Positions 45,101 to 53,715 of a DNA stretch of 64,000 nucleotides are shown piece after piece (position 1 is the first letter of the stretch; each line of letters begins with the position of its first letter). The notes under the pieces were generated by a model. The model searched no databases and was not told where the DNA came from. It saw only the letters and a list, made by a program, of their open reading frames with translations. Made by a program: the position numbers and the translations under genes. Source of the DNA: Rhynchopus sp. YZ270_cl-10 (lineage: Eukaryota > Euglenozoa > Diplonemea > Diplonemida > Diplonemidae); contig OZ037848.1 in assembly GCA_964035575.1 (NCBI GenBank), positions 1 to 64,000 of the forward strand, written 5' to 3'.

Positions 45101-45603
45101 CCTGCATAGGTGATGGCATGCGAAATGACAGAGATATGACGGCCATGAAGGGGCACTACTGCGTTTGGGTCCATTCCGCAGGAGAGGAGGATTGCAACAG
45201 AGGTGGCAGCGTTGTGGCGGACTGCTTCGAGGAGGGCGTTCCCACGCTCCATGCGCAGGTTGTGGAAGATGTAGTCTGTGTCGGCAAGCCAGCGGAGCAC
45301 CTCTGGGTCGCGTGCGTAGAGGAACGGCGTGAAGCGGGAGATGACAATGCCTCTAGCCTGGAGCTGTGCTGCCGCGTGCGATGCAGGATCGCGCACATAC
45401 TGCAGCACATCCCCACAGCACAGCCCCTGCACATCGTCCGTTGTGCTGACCCGTGTCCCCTTGTGCTCCAACACACAATGCTCACCCTGCAGCCCAGTCT
45501 CCTCCTCAAGATACGCAAGCAACCCAGGAAGGACCTGCGATGGGTCGTCACAACACACTTCGTACACAAGACTGCCGCCGTCCCATTCAATTGTGAGGTC
45601 CAT
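42145..45603 (-). CDS. Large ankyrin-repeat protein with ubiquitin-like N-terminus
   Basis: 1152 residues in one exon. Residues ~1-72 have a ubiquitin-like strand pattern (MDLTIEWDGGSLVYEVCCDD, LLAYLEEETGLQ, CVLEHKGTRVSTTDDVQGL, DVLQYVRD); this is a weak call. Ankyrin repeats follow in two blocks, about 115-330 (GNALLEAVRHNAATSVAILL, GSTPLFLAANRGEVEAAALL) and 395-560 (QLPLIHTASSLGHSRIVDVL, GTTSLVHAARSRSVETVSVL). A central region has several Cys pairs (CIACEP, CICSS, CTLCHDGF, CRHCQS) that could bind zinc. More ankyrin-like units close the protein (GVRGWSPVHTAAA, GDNVLHLCSSSEKLRVLA, AGETPQEAAQREGR). Role inferred as an interaction scaffold. A long pyrimidine tract ending CCACAG lies upstream of the ATG. 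Confidence 0.85.
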   Translation of the reverse strand: MDLTIEWDGGSLVYEVCCDDPSQVLPGLLAYLEEETGLQGEHCVLEHKGTRVSTTDDVQGLCCGDVLQYVRDPASHAAAQLQARGIVISRFTPFLYARDPEVLRWLADTDYIFHNLRMERGNALLEAVRHNAATSVAILLSCGMDPNAVVPLHGRHISVISHAITYAGHEVITDLLAAGGVLISVGSEREAAAVMRPGVLTRSSVVQRAAVRGVEVLRVVLQALPRTSRSFMVNWTPSGSTPLFLAANRGEVEAAALLIEEGACLTDPQLCKVGNPAGARCVFPLMAAAVRTAERAAERGAVAAPAGLLQELLHRAVCLGGWSMLVAVETAVGASLACTVTVLETVVALGKLDMVTTVLQRRGSSAAPPQSAHDSAWVRMIPADIAKHAITIVRPDTEALLYLLFAHGADPHCRSLRPQLPLIHTASSLGHSRIVDVLLSHGVAVNSFDAHGTTSLVHAARSRSVETVSVLLEAGANVLLGYGHGFTQHPLVVGCTSRAVVQALWPHFFPHDSLLSMNAFMTFATGPIRAMRAAFELGVDLADTPQRHCTRTVQGIRRTFLWGWHDRASLREAVAAGALRRPRENPLRYWVSTSHVSVVKELLAAGASVTRTSSVSMAPRRRFWRRESPFEYAANNSPDMLAVLLEACTGFALPEDKESCIACEPLGEDVVEMPNEGDENELDTELRAAMRLDAPVCKPFGCICSSQWAAAQRREEVLPMKPRGRVASVVAKEHRKGSDSTTPPHTTCTLCHDGFRIGNEALINDIRKWAAQREEAVARAAAKENPDDVVPATAPNEESATEATLICLAAAVATTAATAAPSCKQETDTPKPRPCRHCQSLASRRTVQRKYLRTQACAPFLGFTPKRLQREAARAKRQRPPIIQANIKGRYVSARQGETVQCDCITPSVDTNTADQRLNKWQRARAERIAEDEEEETEQNNETNDSEEPPAPFMLRHRWRSQMFFCDTAALCALAGWEVSPHVSPFCLLLEHDVESAFSLLSQFDQVARGTYRRQELNNAEVAASPRLVSYLSVRCGVRGWSPVHTAAASERVPATALERLLQCSAESTAHTASGDNVLHLCSSSEKLRVLAAHIPPYIWVGLCCERNHAGETPQEAAQREGRTVCAELLAEGVNLHYAHYDESPPQSPRSA

Positions 45604-46504
45604 CTTTGTTTTGGTGGAAGTGGAACTGTGGGAGGAGGACTGTGGCGTCGGGGGAGAAAGAGAGAGGGAAAAAAAAAACAGTCAAAAAAAATGCGGAGGG
45701 TTTTGTGTGTTGTTAAGGAATGCTTTTCACCATTTTTGTGTTGTGCCCTGGGGCAACAAAAATGTGGAAAACAGTTAAAAGAAAAGAAAAGGGGCATGGA
45801 AAAAACGATGTGTCGGTAAAATAAAAAACGAAAAACGAAAAACTCGAGAGGGGGAGAAAAGTGAAGTTGATAGTGTTAACGCCACTGGGACGCAGGCACT
45901 TACACTCCGCGGAAAAAGATGAATGTGCAACAATCTCGAACCTAAGAACTCGCAGAAGGATTAAAACAGAATGGATCCGGAGGACCCAGCATTCTGTGTG
46001 GACATAATCGTGAAACTCTACAGGAAACGCGCACAAAAAAAAAAACCAAAAAACAATAAAAAATGTTGAAGAACTGCTCTGAAAAAAAAAGGACCGATGA
46101 TTTGTAACGGCACTCACTACAAAGGGATCTACTTCGTTATCGACAATCGCCCTTAGGACACAGGTTGTTTACCAAAAAACATACGTTGTGAACCAAACAG
46201 TCGCACGACATATTGACCTATCGCTGTGTGTAAAGCGACGTTGCCTCGACTGCATCGAAATATGTGTTTGTCGATACTACAAAAGTAGCATTTATGTTGC
46301 GTGATCGGAGCGCAAGTCTTCACAAAGTCTTTACGGTGACTATACAGCCTTCGACCACACCAAATGTACAATGCACAAGACCACCCTCAACAAATGAGCA
46401 CCCACCGTACCAGAGCTGTCTCAGAACAACAACAAAAAAAAAGACAAAAACCGTCTCTATAGAAGCGGAAAACCCCCAAGAGGGTTAAAAGAAAAGAGAA
46501 AAAA

Positions 46505-46552
46505 GCTTGAAATATGAATGTGCCTCTTGTGCACACATCAGCAAAAAAAAAA
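46505..46552 (+). repeat. Dispersed ATGAATGTGC element (family B)
   Basis: ATGAATGTGCCTCTTGTGCA then CACATCAGC and a 12-base A run. A family C copy starts ~20 bp downstream. Confidence 0.65.
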
Positions 46553-46570
46553 AACGAAAGAAAAGTGGGT

Positions 46571-46610
46571 AAAAATGAGTCTAAGCTACGCAGCTTAGTC
46601 ACCGAGGTTG
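46571..46610 (+). repeat. Dispersed hairpin element (family C)
   Basis: CTAAGCTACGCAGCTTAG forms a 7-bp perfect stem with a 4-nt loop, followed by TCACC. Same arms as the other copies with a different loop. Confidence 0.65.
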
Positions 46611-46731
46611 TTATTTGGTGTGACCGAAAAGTCAGTATGATACAAGAGGGGTTTCGGGCACACCTTTGTTTTGTTACACAATTTTTGTGGGCAATGGTTG
46701 GTAAATACCACTCCGGGTAAAAAAAGAGAAA

Positions 46732-46781
46732 AGTTGATAAGATGACTCCAAGTCTCACACGCTTAGCCACCCTTAAAAAAA
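46732..46781 (+). repeat. Dispersed hairpin element (family C)
   Basis: GTTGATAAGATGACTCCAAG, then TCTCACACGCTTAGCCACCC and TTAAAAAAA. The reverse complement contains TGGCTAAGCGTG, close to a Pol III A-box (TRGCNNAGYNGG). Confidence 0.65.
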
Positions 46782-46819
46782 GTTCGAACCAGTAACTAGT
46801 CACGCTTTTTTTACTAGTG

Positions 46820-46854
46820 AAAAAGAAAGATGAATGTGTCTCTTGTGCGCATCA
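46820..46854 (+). repeat. Dispersed ATGAATGTGC element (family B)
   Basis: AAAGATGAATGTGTCTCTTG then TGCGCATCAAA, about 40 bp after the family C copy at 46732. Confidence 0.6.
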
Positions 46855-46944
46855 AAGAATTGCAGTAAAGATTGACTAATGTACGTACCTAGTAGAGGCA
46901 GACACGCGCCAAAATGACACTTGGAAGACGAAGAAAGAAAAATG

Positions 46945-46980
46945 CTTGAAAATGAATGTGCCTTTTTATGCACATTCATC
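46945..46980 (+). repeat. Family B element forming a perfect hairpin
   Basis: ATGAATGTGC, an 8-nt loop CTTTTTAT, then GCACATTCAT: a 10-bp perfect stem, the best hairpin of the family. Confidence 0.7.
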
Positions 46981-48134
46981 AAGATGAAGAAAGAGAAAAC
47001 AACTAAAAATAAAACTTGAAAAGGAACGGGATAAGCACTGCAAAAACCCAGCCTTTTCTTCGAAATGGTACACGAAACGTTGGAACACCGGCACCGTTCA
47101 CGGTAAGTGGGCAAACTCGACGCATTTTACACCAAAAAATTGGGACGACGTTGCCAGCATTGTCAAGACATAATGATTTTACCCCTTCACCACGGCTGCC
47201 TCAATCAAGGCATTTTATCCGTGATCACCTTTCTTGGAAGACCCATACGTTCTGTCAACCTCAAAAGGGAATTCCAAGAAATTCGGGGAAAAAAGAATAA
47301 CAATACAGCTGGAGACGTTTACCCAAAAAATACTTTATTTTTTGCAGTCGAGGGGGGGTTTTGCGTTGGGCATTTTGCTTTGAAGAAAGCAGTATTGCCA
47401 CAACAGTGCCGGTAGTAATTGGGGGGAGGGGGCGGAGGGAAGGGAGGGAGAGAACACAACAACGAAGGAACCCGACACCCACCAGGTGCGTTTCGTAATG
47501 GAAATCATTGCAAACAGCTTGCGCGCAAATATGCACAAAAAGAGCGCTTGGCCACGCAAAGCTTTGTAAAAAATAGAGAGATTGAGATGTGACTCACACC
47601 TCAACACTACACACTGCAATGCGCTGCCTCTCTCAAAACAAAAACAACAAAGATCTCCATCTACGCCTCTAGGCATGTGTACACATGTTACTTCGTCGTC
47701 GTGAACGGAATACAAGACCCACTGGGGGGGTTGGCGGGCGAACTGCTAACTGGGGCTACAACACCCCTGTTGAAGCAATTGGGATTTTGTTTTGGGGGGG
47801 AATACAGTCTAAGAAGTGAATGTTAAAATTAAGCACCGACAATCCACCACTGCCAAGGAAGTGGTAATACAAACGATTGTCGGAAGGGCGAGCAGTTTGG
47901 GTTTTTGTTGCACTGTGTTCTGGGAAGTTATCAAAAGGAAGTATTTTGTTTTTGTAAACTCTAAAAACAACTCCAAGAAGCCTGCTGCTCTAATTGATCA
48001 TGTGGAGATCACAGGGTGGGACATATCAATTTCATTTCACTATTTTCAAAATAATAATAAATAAAAGCATCTTGCCTGAATTGATCATAAGAGAGGTAGC
48101 CTCACATGCAAAACAAGTAATTGATGAACTTTTC

Positions 48135-48189
48135 TTTTTTTTGAAAACTTCGTTGTATGAGGGTCGACACCCGAGATGAGCTCCACTAT
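48135..48189 (-). repeat. Dispersed A-tailed element (family A)
   Basis: Minus strand: ATAGTGGAGCTCATCTCGGG, TGTCGACC, ACAACGAAGTTTTC, A run. One base shorter than its relatives in the CTCGGG block. Confidence 0.7.
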
Positions 48190-48300
48190 TTTTTCTTCAG
48201 CCTTCTCAAAAAAATTGAGAGAAATTTAAAGTCAAAATAGACAAACCATCAAAACAGCATGCTAGAATGGTATTTAAGTTAAGTTATTTTTGCTTTTGCT

Positions 48301-48353
48301 TTTGAAAACTTGGTTCTATTAGTGTATACACCCGAGGATGTGCTCCACTATAC
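48301..48353 (-). repeat. Dispersed A-tailed element (family A)
   Basis: Minus strand: TATAGTGGAGCACATCCTCG, GGTGTATACACTAATAG, AACCAAGTTTTCAAAA. It aligns codon by codon with the copy in the Abraxas-like gene, with two in-frame stops. Confidence 0.72.
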
Positions 48354-48860
48354 AAAACGCTTGTTTTTACTTTGTTGTGTACACATTTGTTTTTTGCCTT
48401 TTTCTCCTGTGTAAATTGCAGCTGGCGCCTTAACGGATGCGGATGCACACAACAGACAGGTGTGCCCCCAAAAAACCAACAGGAAAAGGATTTGAAAAAA
48501 TGAAGAGAAAGAAAACTTGAAGCGACGCACGCACCTGAAGGTGTACACATCTGACAGAAAAAAAAAACTTGAAAAACAGACTAAAAAGAACGCGTCCTAA
48601 TGAAGACAACATTTTTTTCTTTGGGGGGAGGGAAACCCCCTAACAAAACTAGGGGGGGAAGTGGTAGGTGCCATCGACACCTCAACGGGGGCAGACACAA
48701 AGGCACAAGACGGGGGGTTTTGAATGCACCTTGGACACATACACATTTTCATAAAAAAACACACAACCTGAATGTGACCCTCACGCACACCCATATAAAA
48801 AGGGGGGGGGAGCTGAAAGCACACAACCCACACTGCTGGATACACGAAAGAAAGAAAACC

Positions 48861-48893
48861 GGGAAGATGAATGTGTCTCGCGCGAACCCATCG
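48861..48893 (+). repeat. Dispersed ATGAATGTGC element (family B)
   Basis: GAAGATGAATGTGTCTCGCG then CGAACCCATCG; the right arm is degenerate. Confidence 0.5.
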
Positions 48894-48960
48894 AAGAAAA
48901 GGTACGCCACCCTGCCCAAAAGGTGCATAAGACCGAACCCTCCTTTCTTTGTTTCTTTTT

Positions 48961-49014
48961 TTTTTTTTTTTTGAAAACTTGGTTGCATTAGTGCCCGAGG
49001 ATGAACTCCACTAT
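48961..49014 (-). repeat. Dispersed A-tailed element (family A)
   Basis: Minus strand: TATAGTGGAGTTCATCCTCG, GGCACTAATG, CAACCAAGTTTTC and a long A run. It lacks 6 bp of the core. It lies ~17 bp past the stop codon of the GIY-YIG-repeat gene. Confidence 0.72.
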
Positions 49015-49030
49015 ACGTTTTTACATTTTT

Positions 49031-51514
49031 TTATGCCTGCGCCACCCTGAACGTCATATTCAACTGCGGTGTGAACAGATTGATGTAGAATCTCTCCCTC
49101 TCTGTGGCAGCCTCTCTGAACTTCGGTACGTTCATTTCTTCTGACCCGGCGATTTTTTCTAGGGTTACTACGTGGAGGGGAGCACCGTTGAGCACTTGTG
49201 CACGGTGCACACGCGAGAGAAGGTGCTTGAGACGACGACTGTGGTGCGACGAAATGCTGAAGTGTCGCATCGCACGCTCGATCGACGTTTGGTACGTCTG
49301 TCCCACATAGAGCACGTGCCCAGCCTCGCTGACCAGTGCATAGATCACACCGTTGTCGGTGTAGGAAGGTGCAGGCCCGATGCGTTCCCTTTCAAGAAGA
49401 CTGCCGTAGTGCTCATGGAAGCGTGCAGCGACAACGTTGTTGCGGGCCAACCACTTCCCCTTAGCCTGTGCAACAGCGTCCCTCTTCGCCTTGGATCGCT
49501 TTTTGGCGCATTTCTGAATCGCGCGAACAGGACGGTCCGGTTCGCTTCCGAAATTGCCACGTCGGTTGTGCAGAGGGATGCCACTCTCCTCGCTCTCTTG
49601 GATGAGGCTGCGAGTAAGACGTTCACGCTCCTCAGCACTGCGCACCTGCACCTCGTTCACGATACGCACGTTCTTGCCAGAGGGTTTCGTTTTGGTCACA
49701 CCAATGAAGATAGGCTCGCCAGATGTGTTGTGCATTTCCCATACAAAGTGCGTCGTCCCCTCTCGGGCACGGCGCATGGCAAGCGTCTCCCGTCTGTGGT
49801 TCAGAAGCGTCCTCCCGTTCACCTCCCGTTCATTGATGAGATCCGCTCTCAGCTTGTGCATCTCCTTGACGGAAGAAAACTTGACATGCTTCACAACACG
49901 CAGGTCACGCTCTGGCGTTAGAATGCCACGCTTCGTCAGAGTGCCTTTGACAGAATTCGTGACCCTGGTGATGCCAAGGTATACTGGGTCGCCTGAGTCG
50001 CGCTCCACCACTTCATAGACGTAGTGTGTGTTCTCGTCGACCTGGGGGACGAGTGCGGAGCGTACGTTGTAGAGCTTGTGTCCGGCAGACAGGGATTCAC
50101 GCATGAGCGCGGTGCGCAAGTTTGTGGCCTCCCTTTTAGCATTGCCAGCATCCACTTCACAACGTTGCAGGACAACAAAGCGGCGTTCTGCAGTGAGTAT
50201 ACCACGGCTTTTGAGATGGTCGCGTGCAACGCGCGTGGACATTGCAACGGAAATAAAGACACGATTTCCATCAGGATCGACAACCGCGCATGCATAGTAC
50301 GTCAGTGTTCGTTTAGCGACTGCAGTGGTGTCAGCGGTCTCAGTCTCCGCAACCTCAGTCTTATAACTGTGTTGCACATTCTCCGGGAGCTCCATCGGAT
50401 ATGTCATCTCCTTCTTCTTCAACTGTTTTCTGTACGACACCACGTCGTCTTCCTTCAGGTGCACCGTATCTATGACCCTCATCTTGCGCGATTTCGTCAG
50501 CATCCCCGCCTTTTGGAGTTCATACTTCGCAGATTTGATCATTTTAGTGATGCCCACGGAGACGCGGTTGCTAGGGTCGTTCCTCTCAATCACCTCGTAG
50601 ATGAAGTAGGGCTCACTTCTCCAGGACATGGCGTCCAGGCTGAGGCCGCCCTCAACGTGTTTTGGAAGTTTGACTGCGTGGAGGTAGTGCGGTGTTTCCT
50701 TGATGCCACGACGTTTCAGCTGGTCTTGTGCGTCTTCCAAGGTGGGGGCGAAGACGAGAGGCACCTTGTGGTTGGTCGTCCAGAAGACAAGGTGCGTAAA
50801 TCCGCGGAATTTGTTGAGGAGCGACTCGCCACGTGCCACAGCGGCAGCCACCTCTGTTGTCCGCACCTTCTCCGCCCGACGGCGGGTGTCTCCCGTCTTG
50901 ATCGACACACAACGGATGATGCCCGCCGCATTCCGCGTCCCACCCTGCCGAAACACAAACCTCTGGTACGCACTCGACACATTCTTCGCAACACCAATGA
51001 AATGCGACCCGCCCTGGTTCGTCAGTTTGTACACATAATGCGTGAAGTCTCTCCCCTTTGCGGCGTACTTGAAGAACTTCTTCTTTTTGTTGCACTTCGC
51101 GCCGTGCTTTTTGATGAGCGCACAGCGGAGCGCGCAGACCTCTCTGTTGTTCCGTAGGTGTGCGGTGTGAAGCAGGGTGAGGTGTGCCTGGGGGCGCTTG
51201 GTGACGCTGATGTACTCCGCAAGGCCGTTGTGCATCCGTGCGTAGACTCCATGCCGGTTGGGTGGGTGGTGCTCGACACGTCCAGTGGACAGGCGTGTCA
51301 TAATGCTATCCTTAATCTCGTCACTGAGAACAGGTTGACGGTTGTCCACTTTCTTTTTTCTCGGCTCGACACTAAGATTCGTACCTCCCAGACATAACGA
51401 GTCACTCACCCGCACCTTCTTGCACGTGGCATTGGAAACAACACGGGCTGACTGCTTGAGAGAAGCCTTTCTGCGGAGGAGCTGTGTCAGCTCCTTCAGC
51501 GCCTGGCCCACCAT
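49031..51514 (-). CDS. Tandem GIY-YIG-like repeat protein with C-terminal GIY-YIG domain
   Basis: 827 residues, one exon. The C-terminal ~110 residues form a full GIY-YIG nuclease domain: GVIYALVSEAGHVLYVGQT (GIY and YIG strands), the helix Arg in SIERAMRHF, and the metal-binding Glu region TERERFYINLFTPQLN. Upstream are about seven degenerate copies at about residues 88, 158, 242, 309, 415, 495 and 580. Each has a YVY strand (THYVYKLTN, PYFIYEVIE, THYVYEVVE, THFVWEMHN), an (F/Y)xGxxK strand (HFIGVAK, VYLGITR, IFIGVTK), a K/RRGILT.ER segment and an end like LLNKFRG, LYNVRSA, LLNHRRE. They lack the catalytic set, so they look like non-catalytic, perhaps DNA-binding, repeats. A basic Lys/Arg linker precedes the nuclease domain. 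Possible roles: repair or a domesticated mobile endonuclease. Confidence 0.82.
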   Translation of the reverse strand: MVGQALKELTQLLRRKASLKQSARVVSNATCKKVRVSDSLCLGGTNLSVEPRKKKVDNRQPVLSDEIKDSIMTRLSTGRVEHHPPNRHGVYARMHNGLAEYISVTKRPQAHLTLLHTAHLRNNREVCALRCALIKKHGAKCNKKKKFFKYAAKGRDFTHYVYKLTNQGGSHFIGVAKNVSSAYQRFVFRQGGTRNAAGIIRCVSIKTGDTRRRAEKVRTTEVAAAVARGESLLNKFRGFTHLVFWTTNHKVPLVFAPTLEDAQDQLKRRGIKETPHYLHAVKLPKHVEGGLSLDAMSWRSEPYFIYEVIERNDPSNRVSVGITKMIKSAKYELQKAGMLTKSRKMRVIDTVHLKEDDVVSYRKQLKKKEMTYPMELPENVQHSYKTEVAETETADTTAVAKRTLTYYACAVVDPDGNRVFISVAMSTRVARDHLKSRGILTAERRFVVLQRCEVDAGNAKREATNLRTALMRESLSAGHKLYNVRSALVPQVDENTHYVYEVVERDSGDPVYLGITRVTNSVKGTLTKRGILTPERDLRVVKHVKFSSVKEMHKLRADLINEREVNGRTLLNHRRETLAMRRAREGTTHFVWEMHNTSGEPIFIGVTKTKPSGKNVRIVNEVQVRSAEERERLTRSLIQESEESGIPLHNRRGNFGSEPDRPVRAIQKCAKKRSKAKRDAVAQAKGKWLARNNVVAARFHEHYGSLLERERIGPAPSYTDNGVIYALVSEAGHVLYVGQTYQTSIERAMRHFSISSHHSRRLKHLLSRVHRAQVLNGAPLHVVTLEKIAGSEEMNVPKFREAATERERFYINLFTPQLNMTFRVAQA

Positions 51515-51734
51515 AAGAAAAGAAAAAAAAGGGTGTAAAGAATATCCTGTGTGAAGCGATACAACAAAAAATGTGAGAGGAAAACAGAAGAATTGAAAAC
51601 TGAACGCCCTGTCTTTTCAAAAAAAATATATATATTGCAAAATATCCCCCCTCCCTCACCCCCTACATTTACCCTCACCTCGCCAGGATGACGTACCCCA
51701 CAAGCACTGATCTCTCGGAACACCACACTGTCGT

Positions 51735-52925
51735 TCACCGCGCGACCAGGGGGTTCTGTGAGTCCGGTGCCCCTTTAGGGGTGTAGGCTGTGGAGCAGGA
51801 ATCGCCAAGGCCTCGCGCACTGCCGCCGATCTCGAAGGGAGATGTGGGAAGGTCTTCCAGCGAGTGGGTGTGGACGAGGAAGCGTGCGTGGGCGGGGCAG
51901 GTTGCGGCAGTGAGGGCACTGCGTGCGACGCTGCGCAGGGGGAACCTTAGACGGAATGCGGTGGCGCGGGTCATGATCACCGACCCCTCCTCCTGCGCTA
52001 CCTCGCTCCCTGCAAGGAAGGCCACCACCGCTGCGCTCAACGGCGCACCACAATGCACCGTCCGCACGACACGCACCAAACACTCAACACGCCACCCCTC
52101 GCGATCCACCATCTCCACCACCGCCCCACTCTCTACCCCAGCACACATCCCCAACAACACCTCCCACAGCACACCCTCCACCGGCAGGTACAACCCCCGC
52201 AACGTATACCAATCCTCTGCAGTAAACTCATCAGGGAATGTCGTCGTCCCCGCCACCTCCGCAGCGCTGGCGGCCAGGGGGACCGGCACCATGACAGGGT
52301 TGGTGACACAACAGATGGGGCGGCCGGTTCCGAGGTTGACTGCTGCAGAGAGGAGGATGCCGGGGCCGAGAGTCTTGGAGGTGATGGAGTGGATAGTGAC
52401 GCCCCCCAGGAGAACCTGGCGGACGTTGTCTTCGAAGGGGAGGTAGGTGGAGAGGGTGGGGGGGTGGCGTGGGTCGAGGGTGGCGGTGTCGGCAAGCACT
52501 TCCGCAGAGGTCATGCCTTCGTCACGGCGGCGTTGTGCGTCGTCCAGGGTTGCCTGCGCAGTGAGGGTGTCACGGTGGTCGATCTCAAATGTGTTCGCCA
52601 GATGCGCTGCCACCGTGGCAAGCGCCTCACGCGAAGTGCTCGCACTCCGATGATGCGACATTATCGCGACACTGCAGTACGCACCATTCGCAACACTGCA
52701 ATGAAACGCCGCAGTGCCTATCCGCAACTCAGAGGCATCAGGAAAGCGGAGCAACACCTGGTGGCCGACAACAAGCTTCGCTGCGCTTGGGGTGTCCCAA
52801 TCCGCAGGGCAATGCGGCTTGGCTGGGGAGGCGCTGTCAGGCCAATAATTCAGCAGCACGTTCCCCGTCCTACTGAGGATCATCACACAGAGCACCTCCC
52901 CAGCCTTCACGTCAGCGTAAGGCAT
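51735..52925 (-). CDS. Conserved-looking protein of unknown family (possible longin-like N-terminus)
   Basis: 396 residues from the ATG at 52925. The first ~120 residues alternate strands and helices (GEVLCVMILSRTGNVLLNYW; LRIGTAAFHCSVANGAYCSVAIM; REALATVAAHLANTFE), which resembles a longin/roadblock-type fold. Later segments are strand-rich (LPVEGVLWEVLLGMCAGVE; VECLVRVVRTVHC). No enzyme motif or membrane segment is seen. The 3' end is uncertain: just past the stop, another minus frame (SVVFREISACGVRHPGEVRV) looks coding, so an unrecognised intron or a frameshift could extend it to about 51665. GC-rich codon use matches its neighbours. Family not recognised. Confidence 0.6.
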   Translation of the reverse strand: MPYADVKAGEVLCVMILSRTGNVLLNYWPDSASPAKPHCPADWDTPSAAKLVVGHQVLLRFPDASELRIGTAAFHCSVANGAYCSVAIMSHHRSASTSREALATVAAHLANTFEIDHRDTLTAQATLDDAQRRRDEGMTSAEVLADTATLDPRHPPTLSTYLPFEDNVRQVLLGGVTIHSITSKTLGPGILLSAAVNLGTGRPICCVTNPVMVPVPLAASAAEVAGTTTFPDEFTAEDWYTLRGLYLPVEGVLWEVLLGMCAGVESGAVVEMVDREGWRVECLVRVVRTVHCGAPLSAAVVAFLAGSEVAQEEGSVIMTRATAFRLRFPLRSVARSALTAATCPAHARFLVHTHSLEDLPTSPFEIGGSARGLGDSCSTAYTPKGAPDSQNPLVAR

Positions 52926-53715
52926 TCAAATAGAAGTTGGAAAATGCCACCTAAATGCCAGTGAAGATCGCCGAAGGCTTAAGGGGGAGTGTACATCAGA
53001 AGAAGGGTGTGAATGGGTTTTTATGAAGTTTTTTTATCGGTTTGCTTTGTGCTGGGTAGAGGGGTAGAGGGGTAGAGGGTATAGAGGGGTGTGTAGAATA
53101 GTGTCTGGTTCGTGTGGGTTGGTTTGAGAGGGGAAGAAGGGGGGGGCTACAGTTGAATAGGAAAGAAAAGAACTGGTAGTATTGTTGATAAGGCACCTCC
53201 GACTGACCCACGTACGCCATCTCATCCGGAAAGCGCAAAAGAAATGTTTTGTGGGATGCACCGAAGCCTCTCTGTGCTCAGTAAAAAAAAATTGATCATA
53301 ATCGTTATCGCACAGCAAATGAGGCGCGGGAAAGAGGTGAAAACTGTAGGGGTATTTTTTTTTTGTGCAGCAATGCTGCTCTTTTATCGCTTCGTACGAT
53401 AGCATGACCAAGGAGGGTGTGTAAGATTGTTGCATTTCTTTGGTGTGAAGACAGAAGAGAGGATGCTACAGAAACGGATGAACCTCACAAAAAATGAGAC
53501 AAAAAAAATAAATCAGGAAAAACTCTCTCTGCCTTGTTCTTTTTATCCATTCACTGTCATTTCATTTTTTTTTTTTCTAATTGCAAAAACCCTTCCCAAT
53601 CCCCGTCCCCCGGTCCCTTCGTTTCGTTGTAATTTTATGTAACCACACTGTAAACAGAACACAATAGCAGCCAAAAAATCAGCGGGTTCGAAAACCACAC
53701 TTTTTTTTAGTACTC
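52926..53715. other. Gene-free spacer
   Basis: About 790 bp. It holds a family D copy at 53191-53213. A GGGTTCGAAAACC near 53690 resembles a tRNA B-box, but no cloverleaf can be folded around it. Confidence 0.5.
53191..53213 (+). repeat. 23-bp exact repeat (family D), copy 1
   Basis: AGGCACCTCCGACTGACCCA then CGT; identical to 57198-57220, 4 kb away. Shorter relatives lie near 41514 and 45890. Confidence 0.75.

Larger units (their letters stand above)
45604..49030. other. 3.4-kb gene-free region rich in dispersed short repeats
   Basis: The longest gene-free interval between genes of the cluster. It holds family A copies (48135, 48301, 48961), family B copies (46505, 46820, 46945, 48861), family C copies (46571, 46732) and a GACGCAGGCAC block (45890). 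Open frames are short and not coding-like. A decayed gene or an array of small RNA genes are both possible. Confidence 0.6.

Noticed and set aside
46774-46792. tRNA gene suggested by GTTCGAACC
   Set aside because: B-box-like word only; no acceptor, D or anticodon stems can be placed around it.
45604-49030. Spliced-leader or other known small RNA gene
   Set aside because: The repeated hairpins match no leader or snRNA sequence I know, and no donor-like GT plus terminator layout is consistent among copies.
53684-53712. tRNA 3' end suggested by GGGTTCGAAAACC plus a T run
   Set aside because: No matching 5' half or cloverleaf upstream.
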